A stretch of 8,980 nt of DNA from JBIOWF01 sp044868295 (lineage in GTDB: Bacteria; Actinomycetota; Actinomycetes; Streptosporangiales; Streptosporangiaceae): positions 1 to 8,980 of the forward strand of contig JBIOWF010000161.1 of NCBI GenBank assembly GCA_044868295.1. Reading direction: 5' to 3'. The translations under genes were made by a program, and so were the position numbers. The notes under the pieces were generated by a model that was given only the letters and a program-made list of their open reading frames with translations, was not told the origin of the DNA and made no database searches. Each line of letters opens with the position of its first letter. Positions within the stretch are counted from its first letter, which is position 1. This document shows, one piece after another, positions 1-6,344 of the stretch.

Positions 1-818
1 GCCGCGCTGCTCCATCGACTCCCCCGCCTCCACCTGCGACAGCTCCGCCTGATCGTCTCCCCGGACACCGTCCTACGCTGGCACCGCGACCTACTACGCC
101 GCCACCACGCCAAGGCATCCGCCCGAAACGGCCTGGCCGACCGCCCACCCACCGCCGCATCCAAACCCTGGTCCTGCGCCTGGCCCGGGAGAACCCGAGC
201 TGGGGCTACCGACGTATCCATGGCGAGCTGGCCATGTTGGCAATCAAGATCGCCCCCTCCACGGTATGGGAGATCCTCCACCGCCATGGGATCGAGCCCG
301 CATCTCAGCGCGACCGCCAGACCTGGAGCGCCTTCCTGCGCGGCCAAGCGCAGGCCATTCTCGCTGCCGACTTCTTCGAGACCCGAACCCTGAGCGGCGC
401 GCGGCTGTACGTCTTCGCCGTCATCGAGCACGCCACCCGCCGCGTCCGCGTCCTCGGCGCCACTGCCCGCCCCACCGCAGCCTGGACCACCCAACTCGCG
501 AGGAACCTCGTCATGGATCTCAACGACGCTGGCGCCACGGCGAAGTACCTGGTCCGGGACCGCGGCAGCAGGTACGCGGCCGCATTCGACGCGGTCTTCG
601 AAGGCGAAGGCATCGCCATCGTCAAGACAGGCATCCGTGTACCGCGCATGAACGCAATCATGGAACGCTGGGTGCGCTCGTGTAGAGCCGAACTCCTCGA
701 CCGCACCTTGATCGTCAACCGGACCTACCTGATGCATGCGCTCTACGAGTACGAATCCTTCTACAACGAACACCGGTCCCACCGGACTCTCCGCGCCGCG
801 GCATCCCTGCGCCCGCTC
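1..818 (+). pseudogene. Frameshifted, truncated DDE transposase (rve integrase core)
   Basis: Remnant of an insertion-sequence transposase of the rve/DDE type common in Streptomyces. The upstream part, entering from the left edge, reads in frame 1 and includes a PDTVLRWHRDLL stretch ending near 120. The rest reads in frame 3 from about 120 (RPKRPGRPP, then RENPSWGYRRIHGEL, typical of the HTH-to-core linker). Joining the frames needs one extra base, so one C was probably lost near 120; I see no slippery heptamer suggesting programmed frameshifting. The catalytic residues survive: Asp at 369-371, Asp at 558-560 in RDRGSRY and Glu at 663-665 in MERW, spacing D62D34E. After the conserved YNEHRSHRTLRAA block similarity stops at about 818; the usual 25-35 residue tail is absent in all three frames. 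The open frame runs on to a stop at 1163, but that extension is not transposase-like. Almost certainly inactive. Confidence 0.85.
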
Positions 819-916
819 TGCGCCTGCCGAAAACTACATCCGTGCACGTCAAGCAGGCTGCACATCACATCCGAGACCAACTGCAAGGAGCCCTCGCTCG
901 GGGACGGAAATCGATG

Positions 917-1040
917 GCCGAGGCTGCTCGGCGGTTGCTCGTACGCGTTCGATCTACGTCGACCACTCGGGCCTCATCCCGAGAGCATGGTCCTAGGCAG
1001 CAGTCCCGCAAGGGACCAATGGCACAGAATGCCGATGGTC
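917..1040. repeat. Cluster of four short hairpins
   Basis: Seen directly: GCCGAG/CTCGGC (917-922 and 927-932, loop GCTG); CTCGGG/CCCGAG (966-971 and 978-983, 6-base loop); GTCCC/GGGAC (1003-1007 and 1012-1016, loop GCAA, a GNRA tetraloop); and an 11-base arm pair with two mismatches, 1014-1024 with 1030-1040, loop CAGAA. The last two overlap by three bases, so they would be alternatives or strained neighbours. Short perfect stems are frequent in GC-rich DNA, but four in about 125 bases of apparently untranslated DNA is dense. Possibilities include a single-strand origin, protein binding sites near an element end, or chance. Confidence 0.4.
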
Positions 1041-1070
1041 AAGCGTGCATGGTTGCTCGGTGATTGCTCG
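922..1070 (+). repeat. Imperfect 20-base direct repeat built on TGCTCG units
   Basis: 922-941 and 1051-1070 match at 17 of 20 positions. Each copy contains two TGCTCG units about 12 bases apart, giving four units in all (924-930, 935-941, 1053-1059, 1064-1070, with slight variation before the core). The repeat lies 120-260 bases left of the att core. Paired, phased short repeats beside a recombination core could be integrase or excisionase arm sites; this is inference, and the low sequence complexity lowers confidence. Confidence 0.35.
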
Positions 1071-1186
1071 CGTGAACGCGATACGGCACGGCACGCATCG
1101 ACACCGGCCGGCACGACGACGGGGAGAATCCCGGCTACAGCGATACAAAGCAACACCCGATGACACTGAGCGATATCAATCGAACC

Positions 1187-1230
1187 GACTCATAATCCGT
1201 GGGTCGTGGGTTCAAGTCCCACCCGCCCTA
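1187..1230 (+). other. att: Attachment-site core: 3' part of a tRNA gene with CAT anticodon
   Basis: The stretch folds as the 3' part of a tRNA: anticodon loop CTCATAA at 1189-1195 with anticodon CAT at 1191-1193, 3' anticodon stem TCCGT, variable loop GGGTC, T stem GTGGG/CCCAC closing the loop TTCAAGT (1211-1217), acceptor strand CCGCCCT (1223-1229) and discriminator A1230; CCA is not encoded. The bases before the loop (1184-1188, ACCGA) pair with the 3' stem only with one mismatch, and no D arm or 5' acceptor strand (expected AGGGCGG) lies upstream, so the gene is not complete here. CAT fits elongator tRNA-Met or the lysidine-modified tRNA-Ile2; I cannot separate them from the 3' part. Tyrosine integrases of pSAM2-like elements use tRNA 3' ends as att sites, with strand exchange around the anticodon loop, and int starts its 3' end only 247 bases away. 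Identity with the tRNA ends just left of the loop, as expected for that crossover. Confidence 0.8.
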
Positions 1231-1262
1231 CTTAGTTTGATCAGGCATTTGCCGGTTGAACT

Positions 1263-1418
1263 GCGGTTTCACCGCTGATCACGGTTTCCGTGACATGCAG
1301 GCGAAGGCCGCCGGAAGCAGCCAGATGCCACCCCTCCCGGAACATACGCGGAATGCTCTCGGAGCCGTTTCCCCAGGTGAGCCAGGCAGTTTCCGCGCGT
1401 CGCGGAACGATTCCGCGC
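1263..1418. repeat. Inverted and direct repeats between att core and int (candidate arm sites)
   Basis: Three close inverted repeats: GCGGT/ACCGC (1263-1267 and 1271-1275), TCACGG/CCGTGA (1279-1284 and 1288-1293, spacer TTT) and TTCCGCG/CGCGGAA (1391-1397 and 1401-1407, spacer CGT). A direct motif GTTTCC occurs at 1284-1289, 1367-1372 and 1389-1394, with the variant GATTCC at 1409-1414; the block TTCCGCGC is repeated at 1391 and 1411, exactly 20 bases (about two helical turns) apart. The position between core and integrase gene is where attP arm-type Int sites and Xis sites lie in this type of recombination system. Function is inferred from position and phasing. Confidence 0.45.
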
Positions 1419-1428
1419 CTGTACGCCG

Positions 1429-1453
1429 AAAGACCCCGAGATCTCTCGGGGTC
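1429..1453 (-). terminator. Rho-independent terminator of the int operon
   Basis: A perfect 9-base stem, GACCCCGAG (1432-1440) with CTCGGGGTC (1445-1453), closes a 4-base loop ATCT. It starts 25 bases past the int stop codon. Read on the minus strand the stem is followed by TTT (AAA at 1429-1431). The U tract is short, as is usual in high-GC actinomycetes, but stem strength and position make it the likely end of the tra-to-int transcript. Confidence 0.8.
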
Positions 1454-1477
1454 CTGTCGGTGGGTCAAGTCGTCGTC

Positions 1478-2860
1478 TCATGCGGCGAGCGCATCCAGGA
1501 TGCGACGGTTGGCCACGTCGCGTTGCCCGTCGATGCACTTGGCGTAGACCCGCAGCATCACGTCAACGCCGTGACCCGCCCGTTCTGCGGCTTCCGGTGC
1601 GTGGACTCCCGCGTTGAGCCACAGAGATACCGCCGCGTGCCGCAGGTCGTACGGCCGAGCCGCCAGGGGCGAAGCCGCGAGATCAGGTGATAGCCCGTAG
1701 CTCCTGGCTTCCTTCCAGACCTTGGACACCGTCGAGCCCGAGAACGCCTTACCGGTCCCGGTACGGAACAGCCGCCCGTCATCGGCGACCCCGTGCGTTG
1801 CGATGTGGTCGCGCAGGATGCTCACCAGCTCGGGCGGGATGGGGACCGGTCGTGTCTCCTTCTCCTCGCGATGCTTGAGACCGCGCTCGTCGTGCGTCTC
1901 CCCCGAGTCGGTGTATCGCTTGCTGCTCTCCGGCCGAGTCCTGGCCAGGGTGAGCAGGCCCCAGCCCTCTTGAGGCAGGTGGCAGTCCTTCTCACGAAGG
2001 CCGGCGGCTTCTCCGGGCCGCAGGCCGCCGAAGTACATGGCCGCGAACATCGCCATCATCATCGGCCCACGCGTCCGGCCAACGTAGGTCACCGCAGTCA
2101 GCAGCTCGCGGGCTTGGTTCGGGTTGACGACCGAGCGCCGATCGACCTCGCCACCAGGCTTGGCCCTGCGCAGCTTCACCCGGTGGAGTGGATTTGCCGA
2201 AAGTTCTTCCCGCTCCACCGCGTACTCCAGTGCGTGATGGAAGACAGCCCGCTTGCGCCGGTAGGTCGACGTGGCCGCCGCCTTGCCGTCGAGCAGGAGC
2301 GCCAATGATTCGAGCGCCGCCCGCGTGTGCTTCGCCTCGTCCAATGCGGTCAGGGGCAGCGAGGCCGCCGCAAGCCAGCGCAACGCTCCGGCGATCTCCG
2401 GTGTGGGAGCCGGGCGACGGTCAACCGGCAGGAACGCGAAGTGCCGGAGCGCACGGCGCAGGGTCGCGTCATCGGGACGACCCGGATGCTCACCGGTCAG
2501 CACGAGCGTGACGCTGGTCAGCGAGTCCGTCATGCCCTCGCGGGACTTGGCCGCCGCATGGGGCCACCAGGCGTGGACGTAGTCGACGGCGAAGGCGTAC
2601 CAGGTGCGCACGTCCTTCGCTTTGATCATCGAGGCGGGCAGGCCGCTGTCCAGGTCGAAGGCCTCCCCCTTCTTGGCCGCCTGGCGCAGGTCCGACAGGA
2701 AGCTCTCGGCCAGGCCTTTGGTCTTGAAGGTGGTGGACTTCTCCCGGGTGCCTACGGTCCAGCGGACGGTGTGGGAGACGATGCGAGGCTTCTTGCCCTC
2801 CCCTTGGGCACGGGTGTTGGTGCGGATGTCCCAGAACTTGACCTTGTACGAGGAGTTCAC
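1478..2860 (-). CDS. int: Site-specific tyrosine recombinase (integrase)
   Basis: Catalyses integration into, and with Xis excision from, the tRNA att site. 460 residues, usual for pSAM2-like integrases. Residues about 1-60 form a basic N-terminal arm-binding region, about 85-225 the SAM-like core-binding domain, about 245-460 the catalytic domain. Visible catalytic residues: Arg281 in GLRPGE, Arg407 in YDLRH (the first His of the HxxR box is Tyr404, as in many Streptomyces integrases), His430 in AGHG, nucleophile Tyr439 in RVYAKC. The start is GTG at 2860-2858, overlapping the xis stop by four bases (GTGA), with a strong GGGAGG a few bases upstream inside xis. The gene ends toward the att core 247 bases away and is followed by a terminator. 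It is last in a translationally coupled chain, so its expression should follow that of replication and transfer genes. No sign of damage. Confidence 0.95.
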   Translation of the reverse strand: MNSSYKVKFWDIRTNTRAQGEGKKPRIVSHTVRWTVGTREKSTTFKTKGLAESFLSDLRQAAKKGEAFDLDSGLPASMIKAKDVRTWYAFAVDYVHAWWPHAAAKSREGMTDSLTSVTLVLTGEHPGRPDDATLRRALRHFAFLPVDRRPAPTPEIAGALRWLAAASLPLTALDEAKHTRAALESLALLLDGKAAATSTYRRKRAVFHHALEYAVEREELSANPLHRVKLRRAKPGGEVDRRSVVNPNQARELLTAVTYVGRTRGPMMMAMFAAMYFGGLRPGEAAGLREKDCHLPQEGWGLLTLARTRPESSKRYTDSGETHDERGLKHREEKETRPVPIPPELVSILRDHIATHGVADDGRLFRTGTGKAFSGSTVSKVWKEARSYGLSPDLAASPLAARPYDLRHAAVSLWLNAGVHAPEAAERAGHGVDVMLRVYAKCIDGQRDVANRRILDALAA

Positions 2861-3048
2861 GCCGCCTCCCGAAGGGACTCAAGCCACATGGTGAACTCGC
2901 TGCGGTAAATGCGGATCTCCCCGTTGGGGAGCCGGAAGCCTTCCGGTGCCTTGCCGATCTCCCGCCAGCGGTAGAAGGTCCGGACGGAGACGCCCCCGAG
3001 CTCGTCGAGGACCTGGGCCACGGTGAGGAGTTCGTCTTTCTTGGTCAC
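2857..3048 (-). CDS. xis: Excisionase, MerR-like winged-helix DNA-binding protein
   Basis: 63-residue protein of the helix-turn-helix excisionase type (HTH_17/MerR-like fold): LLTVAQVLDELG then SVRTFYRWREIGKAP (residues about 8-35) is the helix-turn-helix with the typical YRW recognition helix, followed by a wing, LPNGEIRIYRSEF (40-52), and a short C-terminal helix. Such proteins bend attachment-site DNA and steer the integrase toward excision. Start GTG at 3048-3046 overlaps the repSA stop by four bases (GTGA); AGAGGG lies five to six bases upstream. The stop overlaps the int start in the same way. Identity follows from length, fold and position between repSA and int, the pSAM2 order. Confidence 0.92.
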   Translation of the reverse strand: MTKKDELLTVAQVLDELGGVSVRTFYRWREIGKAPEGFRLPNGEIRIYRSEFTMWLESLREAA

Positions 3049-4658
3049 GCCGCCCTCTCTTCAGTTGCCGAAAGATCTTGTCCGCCTGCTTGGGCTTGGA
3101 GTTGGATCATGTGATTGCGCCAGCGTTGGCGTTCGTGGACCGAGCGGAGCAGCCGGACCGTGATGGGTGCCAGGTCGGGATCACCGGGCTTGATGGGCCG
3201 CCAGGTGTAGCGGTGCGGGTCAACGAGTTCGTCTGAGACGCCGAGGGCTTCCAGGACCCAAGTGCGGCGATCCTGCTTGTGCTCGGTCAGGGTCTTGTTC
3301 GACCACCGGCGGGAGACCAGGACGCGACGGCCCGCGTAGCCGAGGTGATCGGGCTTGTGCGCCTTCCCCCTGCACCGGCCGGGAACCATTCCAGGCTTGG
3401 CGTTCTTGGGCTGCACGCCGTAGCGCAGCCAGTTCGGGCAGGAAGTCGAGCACGGCTCGAAGCGCAGCGCATCGGCGAAGCGTTCGGCGTGCCGACGCTG
3501 GGCCGCGTTGTCCGGGTCGATCGCGTCGCTGATTGATTTCGTGAGGTACTTGGACAGGTAGCGGATGCGACTATCGGTGTCGGAGGTACCGGCCAGCAGG
3601 CTTTGAATGTCGAGCTGGGGACCGAATCGGATCACATGCAGGGGTTCGGCGTCCTCGTCGTCGAGCTGGTTGAGTGCCTCGTCCCAGGTGGGCAGGACTT
3701 CACCGGTGTCCGGGTCGAGGTAGCCGACGCCGTCGGACCAGACGGGCAGGTGTTGGCCCTCGAAGACGACCTCATCGGCCGCAGGCCACCACACTTGGTG
3801 GTAGGTGGCCGCCGCGATCTGCTTGATCTCAGCGCGGGGCAGGGTGCCGCGTATGGCCATGTGCAGGTGTGGCGCCAGCCGCTTTTGTGGCTCCACGGCC
3901 GCGAAGTATTGGACGTCGAAGCCCGCGACCCGGCGGAGGTTCTGTATGAACCGATCCACGAGCTTGGAGAAGTGCAGCGCGTCACGGGCAGCCGCCGCGT
4001 AATCGTAGGTGTCGGGATTGGTGGGGACGCCGTTCATGACCCGCCCATACGAGGGCAGTGTGAGGGTGATGAACATCGACGGCCGGAAGACTCTGCCGTC
4101 GGCGCCGGTGTAGGTCCGCCCGAGCGTGGTGTTCGACTTGGTCCGCTTGGGCAGGTCAGGCGCGTCTTGCCGCCGCCGCGTGGATCGCGTGCGCTTGGTG
4201 GTGGTTCGGCCGAGGACGTTGCCCCGCATGCCCGCCCCGTTGATCTCCTCGTCGAGATCGTCAATCGCGGCGTCCAGGTCGGCGGTGTCGTGGCCGGCGC
4301 TTTCCTCCCGGTCCCGCCAGGCCTGCGCGTCAGCGCGGACTTCGACCAGGTAGCGCTGATACTCGTTCGCCTCGTCGGGCGTGTTGACCGGTTCGGCGTC
4401 GAGGTGCCAGCCCTCGCGGCACTGGGCCATGCGCAGTTGCCGGTTCCGTTTGGCGCACGGCGGGCACTTGCTGTCCAAGGTGGCCCCGCAGGGGGCGTCG
4501 ACGTCCTCGACCGCACCCGTGTGGTTGTCGAGCCGCCGTAGCGGGACCGGGCGGATGCAGACGCCGTACTGTTTGGCGATCTCTTCGACGACGTCCCGAG
4601 CGAGCGGCATGGACATCCGGACCGCCCGAGGCGTCGCCCTGTCGCTGGAGTGCGTCAC
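3045..4658 (-). CDS. repSA: RepSA-type rolling-circle replication initiator
   Basis: Initiates rolling-circle replication of the excised circle by nicking one strand at the double-strand origin. 537 residues. Motifs in order: a cysteine cluster (C57, C65, C68, C80; CPPC in the middle) that may bind metal; a charged, basic linker (about 140-190); HUH-endonuclease motif 1 FITLTLPSYG (196-205); the HUH metal site APHLHMAIRG with His264 and His266; motif 3 YLSKYLTKS with candidate nucleophiles Tyr367 and Tyr371; and a second cysteine group (C403, C407, C429). The start is GTG at 4658-4656, overlapping the stop of the upstream zinc-ribbon gene (GTGA); the Shine-Dalgarno there is weak, so coupling probably matters. 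A downstream ATG at residue 15 is the alternative start. Gene neighbours and motifs match the AICE replication protein, not a mobilisation relaxase, although both share the HUH fold. I did not locate the nick site. Confidence 0.92.
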   Translation of the reverse strand: MTHSSDRATPRAVRMSMPLARDVVEEIAKQYGVCIRPVPLRRLDNHTGAVEDVDAPCGATLDSKCPPCAKRNRQLRMAQCREGWHLDAEPVNTPDEANEYQRYLVEVRADAQAWRDREESAGHDTADLDAAIDDLDEEINGAGMRGNVLGRTTTKRTRSTRRRQDAPDLPKRTKSNTTLGRTYTGADGRVFRPSMFITLTLPSYGRVMNGVPTNPDTYDYAAAARDALHFSKLVDRFIQNLRRVAGFDVQYFAAVEPQKRLAPHLHMAIRGTLPRAEIKQIAAATYHQVWWPAADEVVFEGQHLPVWSDGVGYLDPDTGEVLPTWDEALNQLDDEDAEPLHVIRFGPQLDIQSLLAGTSDTDSRIRYLSKYLTKSISDAIDPDNAAQRRHAERFADALRFEPCSTSCPNWLRYGVQPKNAKPGMVPGRCRGKAHKPDHLGYAGRRVLVSRRWSNKTLTEHKQDRRTWVLEALGVSDELVDPHRYTWRPIKPGDPDLAPITVRLLRSVHERQRWRNHMIQLQAQAGGQDLSATEERAA

Positions 4659-4834
4659 CAGTCACCGCCGAGGACATCGAGGACGTCGAGGGAGCCCGGG
4701 AAGTCGACGAGGATGGATGCCTTCTGGCCGCATTCGTGGCACTCCACCAGGCCCCGCACCGGGTCGAGCCACAGCACGTCGAGCGCACCGCAGCCGGAGC
4801 AGCGCAGGTCATCGAGGAAGTGAGCCAGTCTCAT
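4655..4834 (-). CDS. 59-residue zinc-ribbon protein between tra and repSA
   Basis: A small gene, 59 residues: MRLAHFLDDLRCSGCGALD at the start, ending in VLDVLGGDW. Cys12, Cys15, Cys32 and Cys35 form two CxxC knuckles 16 residues apart, a zinc-ribbon pattern; the tail after residue 40 is acidic and hydrophobic (repeated LDVL). ATG at 4834-4832 overlaps the tra stop (ATGA) and a GGGGGAGGG lies a few bases upstream; its TGA at 4657-4655 overlaps the repSA GTG. pSAM2 also has a short orf near repSA, from memory named for 59 residues, so this may be a homologue, but I cannot verify identity here. Function unknown; the zinc ribbon and tight coupling suggest a partner or regulator of replication or transfer. 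Confidence 0.85.
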   Translation of the reverse strand: MRLAHFLDDLRCSGCGALDVLWLDPVRGLVECHECGQKASILVDFPGSLDVLDVLGGDW

Positions 4835-6261
4835 CGGCCCTCCCCCGAAGCCGTCGCGAACTCGGCGACCATGGCGCGGATATCGGCATCGGAGACGTAG
4901 GCCGCACGGACCCGGACGGGATCAGGACTTGTTTCGAGCCGGATGTATGCGACGCCAGCGCCGAGTTCGGGGATGGGTGAGATGTGGTCGGCCAACGCGC
5001 CTCGATCGCGTGCGCCGTCGCCGAGGACCATGTCCACCTGCTCGGACTCATCGAGGCGTAGCGCGATCTTGTCGGGGAACAGGTTGCGGATGTTCATGAC
5101 CTCCTTGCGCGGGTCTTGGAGCGCCGCCAGGACGCCGATACCGACCGCGCGACCTTGAGTTGTCAAAGTGGCGAGCGCGGCCGTGATCCGTTGCTTGAGG
5201 TTGCGGTCAGCCTGGTAGGCGGTGAGGAACGCGACCTCGTCGACCACGACGAGGACGAACGGGTCAGCGATCGTCGGTGTGTGGGAGCGCTGGAGTCCGG
5301 CGAATCGCCAGGCGCGTTCCTGCATGACCTTGACGGCCTGGTCGAGTAGGTCGGCACACTCTTTCGGGTCGGCGGCGTAGTGGTCGCCGAACAGTTCGCG
5401 ACCGTAGGACAGTTCCATCAGCTTGGGATCGAGCGCCCAGATCTGGGCCAGGCCCGCACGCTGGGCGGGGAGCAGCCCGCGGATTGCCGACCAGATGAAC
5501 GAGCCCTTGCCCGCCCCGGTGGCCCCCGCGATCAGGACATGCGTCCCATGGACCTTGAGCCGCAACGGCGCACCGTCTTCCCTCTTGCCGATCTCGACCG
5601 CCCCCACCGAAGGGGTCTCGGGAACCGGCACGGCAGCGAGCGGTTCGGCCAGCGGGTCATGCCGAGGGAAGGTGAGGACCAGCCGCCCGGCCCGTTCAAT
5701 GGAGACTCGACATGTGCCGGAGCCGAAGCCGTGCGCGAGGTTGTCGATCCGATCGGCCCAGTCCTTGACCGCTTGGCCGCCGAGCATCCGGACGGTTACG
5801 CGGTCGGCCGAGCCGTCGCACTCGACCCGCACGAGGCGCGGAAGGTAGTCCCGCCCGCGCAGGTGCCTGCCGAGGCCCGAGACGGTCATGACGGGTTGCC
5901 AATGCCGCCGGTAGATCCAGAACCAGCGGGCGAACGCCAGCAGTCGCCAGCCGACCAACCGTAGAAACGACGTCCGACCGAGGGAGAACCAGGATAGGAC
6001 CGCCGCCAGGATCAGGCCGCCGAGGGCGAGCGCCGCCCGCCAGTCGTACGCGACCGCGATCACGCCGGGTGTGACGGGGACAGCCACAGCGATGGGGTGC
6101 CGCCAGACGAGGCGGACCAGGCCCGCCAGGAGTCGCCACAGCCAGATCACGATGGTGACGATCGCGGGCGTGGACATGACGGCCGGGCGGAACACGATGG
6201 CGGTGTCAGGGGTGGTGGAGACGAGGTTACGCGCCTCGTCGCCAGGTAGTTTTTTGAACAT
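4831..6261 (-). CDS. tra: FtsK/SpoIIIE-type DNA translocase, conjugal transfer protein
   Basis: 476-residue membrane-anchored ATPase expected to pump double-stranded DNA between mycelial compartments, the single-protein transfer mode of actinomycete plasmids and AICEs. Hydrophobic segments at about 32-53, 56-72 and 75-93 place the N-terminus in the membrane; a basic stretch (100-145) follows. The motor domain has Walker A GATGAGKGS (246-254), WALDPK (275-280) and Walker B FVLVVVDEV (335-343), then TTQGRAVGI and LAALQDPRKEV, typical of FtsK motors. The C-terminus (about 440-476) is short and could carry the DNA-recognition part. ATG at 6261 is preceded by GAGAGGA at suitable spacing; the sixth to eleventh coding-region bases begin an A6 run unusual in this GC-rich DNA. 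The stop overlaps the next gene (ATGA). It is related to TraB/TraSA; I give only the general symbol because I cannot align it. Confidence 0.9.
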   Translation of the reverse strand: MFKKLPGDEARNLVSTTPDTAIVFRPAVMSTPAIVTIVIWLWRLLAGLVRLVWRHPIAVAVPVTPGVIAVAYDWRAALALGGLILAAVLSWFSLGRTSFLRLVGWRLLAFARWFWIYRRHWQPVMTVSGLGRHLRGRDYLPRLVRVECDGSADRVTVRMLGGQAVKDWADRIDNLAHGFGSGTCRVSIERAGRLVLTFPRHDPLAEPLAAVPVPETPSVGAVEIGKREDGAPLRLKVHGTHVLIAGATGAGKGSFIWSAIRGLLPAQRAGLAQIWALDPKLMELSYGRELFGDHYAADPKECADLLDQAVKVMQERAWRFAGLQRSHTPTIADPFVLVVVDEVAFLTAYQADRNLKQRITAALATLTTQGRAVGIGVLAALQDPRKEVMNIRNLFPDKIALRLDESEQVDMVLGDGARDRGALADHISPIPELGAGVAYIRLETSPDPVRVRAAYVSDADIRAMVAEFATASGEGR

Positions 6262-6302
6262 TAGGCTTGTGTCCTCTCAAGCATTCGCGTGTGGGAGATC
6301 CA

Positions 6303-6334
6303 GGGGCCGCCGGAATGCCAGTTCCAGCGGCCCC
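6303..6334 (-). terminator. Strong hairpin between the pra pair and tra
   Basis: GGGGCCGC (6303-6310) pairs with GCGGCCCC (6327-6334); after one C/A mismatch GGAA (6312-6315) pairs with TTCC (6322-6325) around a 6-base loop. The hairpin sits 10 bases past the stop codon of the upstream minus-strand gene and about 40 bases before the tra ATG. There is no U tract, so it is either an actinomycete-type terminator lacking one, or an attenuator or processing site that lowers tra expression relative to pra. I found no good separate promoter in the 41 bases between hairpin and tra, so read-through may supply tra. Confidence 0.55.
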
Positions 6335-6344
6335 GCTTGCGTTG

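Larger units (their letters stand above)
819..1186. other. Gene-poor, hairpin-rich interval between transposase remnant and att core
   Basis: No convincing gene. The only candidate, a plus-strand frame from about 842 to 1063 that starts HVKQAAHHIRDQL, has a helical first half but a low-complexity Arg/Ser-rich second half, no clear ribosome binding site and no family I recognise. The interval holds four short hairpins (917-1040) and an imperfect direct repeat (922-941 and 1051-1070), listed separately. It starts where transposase similarity ends and stops at the tRNA-derived core. It could be the far end of the element (if the window shows an attP-like junction), chromosomal flank, or debris of an older insertion; the sequence alone does not decide. 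Confidence 0.5.

Noticed and set aside
842..1063. Possible small protein with a helical N-terminus (HVKQAAHHIRDQL)
   Set aside because: No ribosome binding site, second half low-complexity, overlaps the hairpin cluster; not enough to call a gene.
819..1163. In-frame extension of the transposase to its stop at 1163
   Set aside because: Sequence after about 818 does not resemble the transposase tail and is Arg/Ser/Thr/Gly-rich; treated as read-through of unrelated DNA.
1187..1230. Functional tRNA gene
   Set aside because: Only the 3' part is present; D arm and 5' acceptor strand are missing and the anticodon stem has a mismatch.
2327..2908. 193-codon plus-strand open frame opposite int and xis
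   Set aside because: Antisense shadow of the integrase; no motif, no ribosome binding site.
3603..4541. 312-codon plus-strand open frame opposite repSA
   Set aside because: High-GC codon structure produces long antisense frames; composition is low-complexity Val/Gly/Arg, no known motif, and the minus strand carries clear RepSA motifs.
5380..5964. 194-codon plus-strand open frame opposite tra
   Set aside because: Antisense shadow of the translocase motor domain; Pro/Arg/Asp-rich without domain features.
6246..6261. Programmed frameshift at the A6 run near the tra start
   Set aside because: The run AAAAAAC is not in the X-XXY-YYZ phase relative to the tra frame and no alternative frame gives a sensible product.
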